A stretch of 64,000 nt of DNA from Escallonia rubra (taxonomy: Eukaryota > Streptophyta > Magnoliopsida > Escalloniales > Escalloniaceae), in NCBI GenBank assembly GCA_033065855.1, contig JAVXUO010002652.1, forward strand, positions 1-64,000, given 5' to 3'. Positions 59,086-64,000 of this stretch are shown piece by piece. Numbering within the stretch: the first letter of the stretch is position 1; each line of letters starts with the position of its first letter. The notes beneath the pieces are model-generated. The model had not been told where the DNA came from and did no database searches. It worked only from the letters and a program-made list of their open reading frames with translations. The position numbers were made by a program, and so were the translations under genes.

Positions 59086-61599
59086 GTGAACAGGATTGAA
59101 AATATGAATGCTAACGTTCAAGATTCAGGAAATTCCAACGGAGGAAGCTCTAGTGACAATGGAAGTCCTAACATGGGGATGCCGACTATCGGCCACAGTA
59201 GCCAAACTTTGGCACATATGATGGACCAGGTTAGTTCATCAACCCAAGAGTTTAAAGACATGGTGTCTCGATTTATGATTGCTATGGAAAATAAAAAATG
59301 TGTCTTTGAATAAACTGGTTGGTGAGCAGAGTCAATTTGGTTCCAAAATAGTAGAGGAACTGAAATGAGCTTCAGAGGAAAGAAATACCTCTGAAAGAGA
59401 AATGATAAAAGGTCTGTAGGGAGAAATCCAAAAACAGAATTCTTCTCTCCCTAAGGTGGTAAATCTAAACCTACAAAAAGGTAAAGCCCCTGTTAATGGC
59501 CATATTAATCCGTTGGAGATCGACGATTCTCCTATAAGGATCGAAAATGCTGTAAAACAACCAAATGGTTTGAGTTCAAATTAGCCGCACGATTCTGGTT
59601 GGTACATTCCTGCACCTATCGAAGGAGGAGAAAACGGGCCAAATAGGAAAGAAGTAGAAGGAAGTGGGACAAAGAACTACATGGCCTAATAATATCAATG
59701 TTCCCAGAAATGGAAATGGCTAGTACTATGCTGACCAGGGAGTAGAGAGTACATACGCCCCTCCTCATAAGAGGAACCCAGAAAGGGTAAATAGGTTTGA
59801 AAACCCTGTGTTCGAAGAAACGATAACGGTCAAATAAACGATAGGGAACGGATGGGTTACAAATCTATACCACATCTACCACATGAATTCCATCGAGGGG
59901 GAATGGGCCAAGTGCCATATTTACCTCATGAATTCCATCGAGTTCAAATGGGCCAGATTCTACAATTTCGTCATGAATTTCCACGAGTTGGTATGGGTCA
60001 CGGATATAGGCCTATCGATAGGCCTCTATATCGAAAACCATACCCTGATGATATCGACCAGTGGGAAGTACCTAGGGGGCAAAGGTCCCAGAATTCAGCA
60101 TGTTTCATGGTGAAGGAAATCAGTCAACCATCGAACACATTGCTAGGTTTACCTTCCAGTGTGGAGACTTGGGCCAAGTCGATTGGATTAAGTTAAAATG
60201 GTTTCAGTATTCATTGACTGGGGTAGCATTCTTATGGTTCGAAAATTTGCCTCATAATTCAGTGTTCTCTTTTAGAGACATGGAAGCTTTATTCCATGCT
60301 CAATTTTTCAAAATGGAACATGATATTTCGCTGTCTGATTTGGCTAGATTGAAGCAGCATTCAGAAGAAAATGCTGAGCAATTCTTAGAAAGGTTCAAAG
60401 CTTCAAAAAATAAATGTCATTTTCAAATGCTAGAGTCGGAGTTGGCAAATTTAGCCCTCAATGGCCTAGATCTGGAAATTAGGAAAAAGTTCGAAGGAAT
60501 GGAATTTAGGAATGTTTTTGAGTTATCGTCCAGGGTGACTCGATATGAAACTTTGTTGAGGGAAGAACAGATTAAGAAGAATTCCTCAATGGAAACTTAT
60601 TATCAAGATCCCATCGACCTAGAAGTGGATGCTGTAGAGATGGTTGGGAAGAAACCAGTCACCTGTGATACTTTGGTTAAAGTCAAAAACCCCATCAGCT
60701 TGCTCTCGAGACAGGCAAACAAGTTGAATCTATCACCCCCGTTGAAGAAATACCCATTCGATATAAATCATCTCTTGAAGATTAAGTTCATTCAGCTTCA
60801 GGGTCCTCTTAGAGCCCCAAAGGATAAGAAGACTAAGTTTTGTAAGTGGCACAATACTATCAGTCATAACACTAATAATTGTGTTATTTTTCGTAATGCG
60901 GTACAGGACCAAATTGAAGTTGGACTCCTCAAGTTTGTTGACAAAGAAAAAGAAGTGATGGAAGTAGACAGTGACCCTTTCCAAAAAATGGCACTTGATA
61001 TCAACATGGTATCGGTGGATTACAATCCAGTCGATTGCTCAAGTGAAGACGAAATTTCGAAAGGCGATAACTTCAAGATAAGGAAACCCTTGGAGAATGA
61101 TTGTAACAGGAGGAAAACTAAAGAAATGGTAAGTTCGGATTATGATATAGATGGGGGTTTCAATTACGAAAACAAGAAGAGAGAAGGTATTTTGTGGGCC
61201 GATGAAGAAAATAGCTCCAATAGAGGGAGCTTGATTCTAAAGTTAGGCACCTCGGTGTCAAAACTCAGACCGATAGGGGAGCCAGTGTGTCAGAGTTGTG
61301 GCTCCTCCAAAGAATGGTCAAAGAAGATGTGGCAGAAAGAACGGTGGATAGAGAATAAAGTTCGCAGAGAAACGATACAAGAAGGCAAACCAAGGAAGCC
61401 AGAGGTCTTTCAATTCGGGATGAGTTTTAAACAGCCAAATATGGCTAACCAGGTCATTTATCAAAAAAATGTGGGACCTGGACATTTTGGCTCAAAAATG
61501 GTAAAGCCAAGGTTTGGGCCGTTTGATCCGACATATGTGTCGAAAAACTACAAAGAAAAAACCCTATACCGGCTGGGCAGCGAGACGAATTTCGAATGA
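59086..61599 (+). pseudogene. Gypsy gag, broken at the 5' side
   Basis: The main open part is 60100-61599. It contains a retrotransposon gag core (IARFTFQCGDLGQVDWIKLK, AEQFLERFKASKNKCHF) and, near 60835-60900, CKWHNTISHNTNNCVIFRNA, the C-x2-H...H...C pattern typical of plant gypsy gag. Upstream (59852-60000) are three imperfect 16-residue repeats of the LPHEFHRGGMGQ type. Stops and frame changes separate 59086-59313, 59852-60196 and 60100-61599. Confidence 0.8.
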
Positions 61600-61894
61600 T
61601 GCGAAGATATTGAGGAGAATCAAGGATGTTGAAGCTAAAAGTCCCCTCCGATGATTATTGGCATACAGTTGGACAAGAGAAAGTCTCATTCCCAGAAACA
61701 TATCAAGATTTAAGTAGAACACAGAAACGAAGGGTTCAACGAAAGTTTGCAGCTATAATGCAAAGGGAGTTGGAGATCAAGCAAGCCCAACTTGAAAAGA
61801 GGAAGTGGATCTGGACAAGAGAAGAAGGAGGTATGAACTCAACTGGAGTACAACCTAAGAAGCAAACAGAGGAAGAGCTGAGATTCTTCAGGAG

Positions 61895-62644
61895 ATGGTT
61901 GCAAAAGGGAGGTTTCAACCACTCAAGAAAATGTCCGTTAGCAAGGGAGCAAAGATGGATTTTCCTGACAAAAAAGAAGATACGAAAGGAGGTGGGGTGG
62001 CTGACGAAGACAAGAAAATAGAAACCAAAAGAAAGCTGCTCTTTAGAGAGCACGAAGCAAATATCGAGTGCAACATGGTGTTTATTCTTCCTCTCACATT
62101 TGAAGCAAAGGGAGAACAAGTGATTCGGAATGAAGAAGACGTGGAGGATGATAGGGTACCAGTACCCAATAGCTTCGTAATCAAAGAGATAGACGATGTA
62201 ATAGATGGAGTAAGTCAAAACCATTCAAGCAAGGGAATCATGATCGATCGTGGAAATAGGGTCATATTGACAAAACTAGATCCTCAAAAAATAAGGCATC
62301 TGAAGCCTTTGTTTATTTCCACACTGATGGATGGTCAACCAGTGGCTAGAGTACTGGTTGATAATTGAGCTGCAGTGAATTTTTTACCCACAAGAATGTT
62401 GAGGAAGTTGTGTAAGGATGAAAAGGATCTAATTCCCTCTGAAATTTTGGTATGTAATTTTGCAGGAGGAGTCTCAAAGCCAAAAGGTGTGGTCCCAATA
62501 GAGCTTACAGTAGGGAAAAAGGCAAAAATGTTGCCATTTTTTCTGATCAATTCTTCCTCAAGTTTCAACGCTCTACTCGGAAGGGTTTGGATACACGTAA
62601 ATGACTGTATACCATCCTCGCTTCACCAAATTTTAATATTTTAG
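61895..62644 (+). pseudogene. Gypsy aspartic protease, active-site codon lost
   Basis: The reading ends in VARVLVDN and then TGA at 62366-62368, exactly where the Gly of the D-(S/T/N)-G-A motif should be, followed by AAVNFLPTRMLRKL. The rest reads GGVSKPKGVVPIELTVG and FNALLGRVWIH, as in retroviral-type proteases of plant gypsy elements. A GGA to TGA change would explain it. Confidence 0.75.
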
Positions 62645-62939
62645 AGGGAAGAGAAAGACGGTAAGAAAGTAGCTGAGTTAGTTTGGGCCGATGACAAACC
62701 ATTCTTGGCAGGCTCAAATTGCCTTGAAGCAAAATTTTACCAGCAAAGTATAGAACCAATAGTCCTGGATGAGGACGGGATATTAGTGGATGGCCAATGA
62801 ATCGACTCGATGGTAGGACCTAGCAACAGAAGGTCCTTGCCAAGTACATGTGAAAATAGTTATTAATGATTAAGTGTCCACATAAGGGATGTGGAGTGCA
62901 ACGGAGGCTGAAAGATGTTTCTGTAGCTAAGGGTTTAGA

Positions 62940-64000
62940 GACTAAAGGAAGTCACAAAAATTTTGAAAGTCAGTCGATGACTGATTAGACGACATGGCCA
63001 TTATTGGCCTACCATAATGGAAGATTGCGTTCGATATGCAAAGGGATGTCAAGCTTGCCAAAAACATGGAGCCGTTCACCATGCACCATGCATAGAATTG
63101 CAATCGATAGTGAAACCCTAGCCTTTCAGGAAATGGGCCATGGATTTGATAGGACAAATACATCCTTTTTCATCTAAAAGGCATGGATTTATAATTTTGG
63201 CAACTGATTACTTCACAAAATGGACAGAAGCCAAGTCAATGAAAATAGTTACACAAGAGAATGTAATCACCTTCATCAAAGAAAACATAATTCATCGATT
63301 CAGATTACCTCAAACAATCACAGCCGATAGAGGAGCCGTTTTTACTGGGGGCAAATACGTGAGTTCGCCAGAGAATACAAGTTTGTGATAATAAACTCTA
63401 CCCCTTATTATGCACAAGCAAATGGTCAAGCTGAAGCAACTAATAAGTCTATTAAACACATTATGGAGAGGGCTATTGAAGATACTCCAAATGATTGGCA
63501 TCGGTTGTTATCGGAAGTTCTTTAGGCATTTCGAACTTCCCCAAGGTCTAGTACAGGAGTAACTCCATATGCCTTGACATATGGGCATGAACCTGTAGTA
63601 CCTATGGAAATAACAGTAAGGTCTTTTCATGTAGCTATGCAAAATAGCATGCCGGTGATAGGATACAACGAAGCTATGATGATTGAGTTGGAGGATCTAG
63701 ATGATCATCACTTGGACGCATTGGATAGATTGCATGCCCAAAAGCTAAAGGTAAGTAGATCTTACAACCGAAGAGCTTTACCAAAACAATTTCAAGAAAG
63801 AGACTTAGTGTGGAAAACTATATTACCTATAGGTTTAAAAGATCCAAAATTTGGAAAGTGGTCACCAAATTGGGAAGGACCCTTTTTAGTCCATAAAGTT
63901 CTAAGAGGCGGGGCATGCAGGCTGAAATCACTAGAAGGACATTTGCACGCTAAGCCGATCAGTGGACGATACCTAAAAAAGTATGTCCCTTCCATGTGGG
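62940..64000 (+). pseudogene. Gypsy integrase, broken, continues past the window
   Basis: Begins with the zinc region (CVRYAKGCQACQKHG near 63030-63070). The catalytic core has D in ATDYFTKWTEAK (near 63200), D in ITADRGAVFTGG (near 63320) and E in ANGQAEATNKSI (near 63420). The C-terminal part includes KWSPNWEGPFLVHKVL and AKPISGRYLKKY. In-frame stops lie near 63117 and 63522 and a frame change near 63360. Confidence 0.85.

Larger units (their letters stand above)
58300..64000 (+). mobile_element. Ty3/gypsy LTR retrotransposon, decayed, cut by the window end
   Basis: A probable 5' LTR with TATAAAA at 58583 ends near 58925. TTGCACGCCCAGTGGGACC just after it is the kind of primer-site and leader sequence seen in plant gypsy elements. 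Gag, protease and integrase follow in gypsy order, but reverse transcriptase and RNase H are missing between about 62645 and 62940. Many stops are present. The LTR start and lineage are not certain; gag style suggests a Tat-like lineage. Confidence 0.8.

Noticed and set aside
1-64000. CRISPR arrays, tRNA or rRNA genes
   Set aside because: Repeats found are transposon-derived; no cloverleaf-like gene or rRNA block was recognised by eye.

Overview
The window is nuclear DNA of a flowering plant, probably a eudicot. It has spliced genes with GT-AG introns, plant-only protein families (CYP716-type P450, REM-type B3, plant mobile domain, FAR1-type transposase) and a very high load of plant transposons. 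No rRNA, tRNA, CRISPR or bacterial feature was seen. The species cannot be named from the sequence.

Layout. 1-5.8 kb: AT-rich Helitron-like debris with tandem and inverted repeats, closed by a Helitron 3' hairpin plus CTAG. 5.8-17.0 kb: an 11.2-kb Mutator-like element (MULE) with ~240-bp terminal inverted repeats (TIRs), a broken FAR1-type transposase, an intact two-exon B3 gene, two related ORFs on opposite strands, a broken Ulp1-like protease and a broken plant mobile domain (PMD) gene. 17.0-20.3 kb: smaller relatives of this element, one carrying a REVEILLE-like MYB fragment. 20.6-22.0 kb: a LINE fragment. 22.2-23.6 kb: a dispersed AT-rich repeat that recurs at 50.7-51.9 kb and is split here by a small palindromic element.

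23.7-47.5 kb is one nest. A LINE on the minus strand was split by a 1.47-kb Pack-MULE (perfect 9-bp target duplication, captured POWERDRESS-like SANT fragment) and, separately, by a CACTA element (26490-45821, 3-bp duplication ATA). That CACTA was split in turn by a second CACTA (29399-42992, 3-bp duplication TTA). The inner CACTA has an apparently intact four-exon TNP2 transposase gene, a seven-exon TnpA-like gene with one frameshift, and captured pieces of a basic secretory protein gene and an oxysterol-binding-protein-related gene. The outer CACTA carries a ~1.6-kb inverted repeat of the C-terminal end of a CLASSY/DRD1-like SNF2 gene.

47.5-58.3 kb holds the only apparently ordinary host gene, a complete three-exon CYP716-type P450 of 481 codons, with its ~3-kb upstream region present twice. 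The first copy keeps only the first 24 or so codons. 58.3-64 kb is a decayed Ty3/gypsy element lacking reverse transcriptase and running off the window end.

The genes do not form a pathway. The main themes are repeated capture of host gene fragments by three classes of DNA transposon, a shared CCGCTA...TAGCGG palindrome across several MULE-like elements, and local duplication around a triterpene-type P450.
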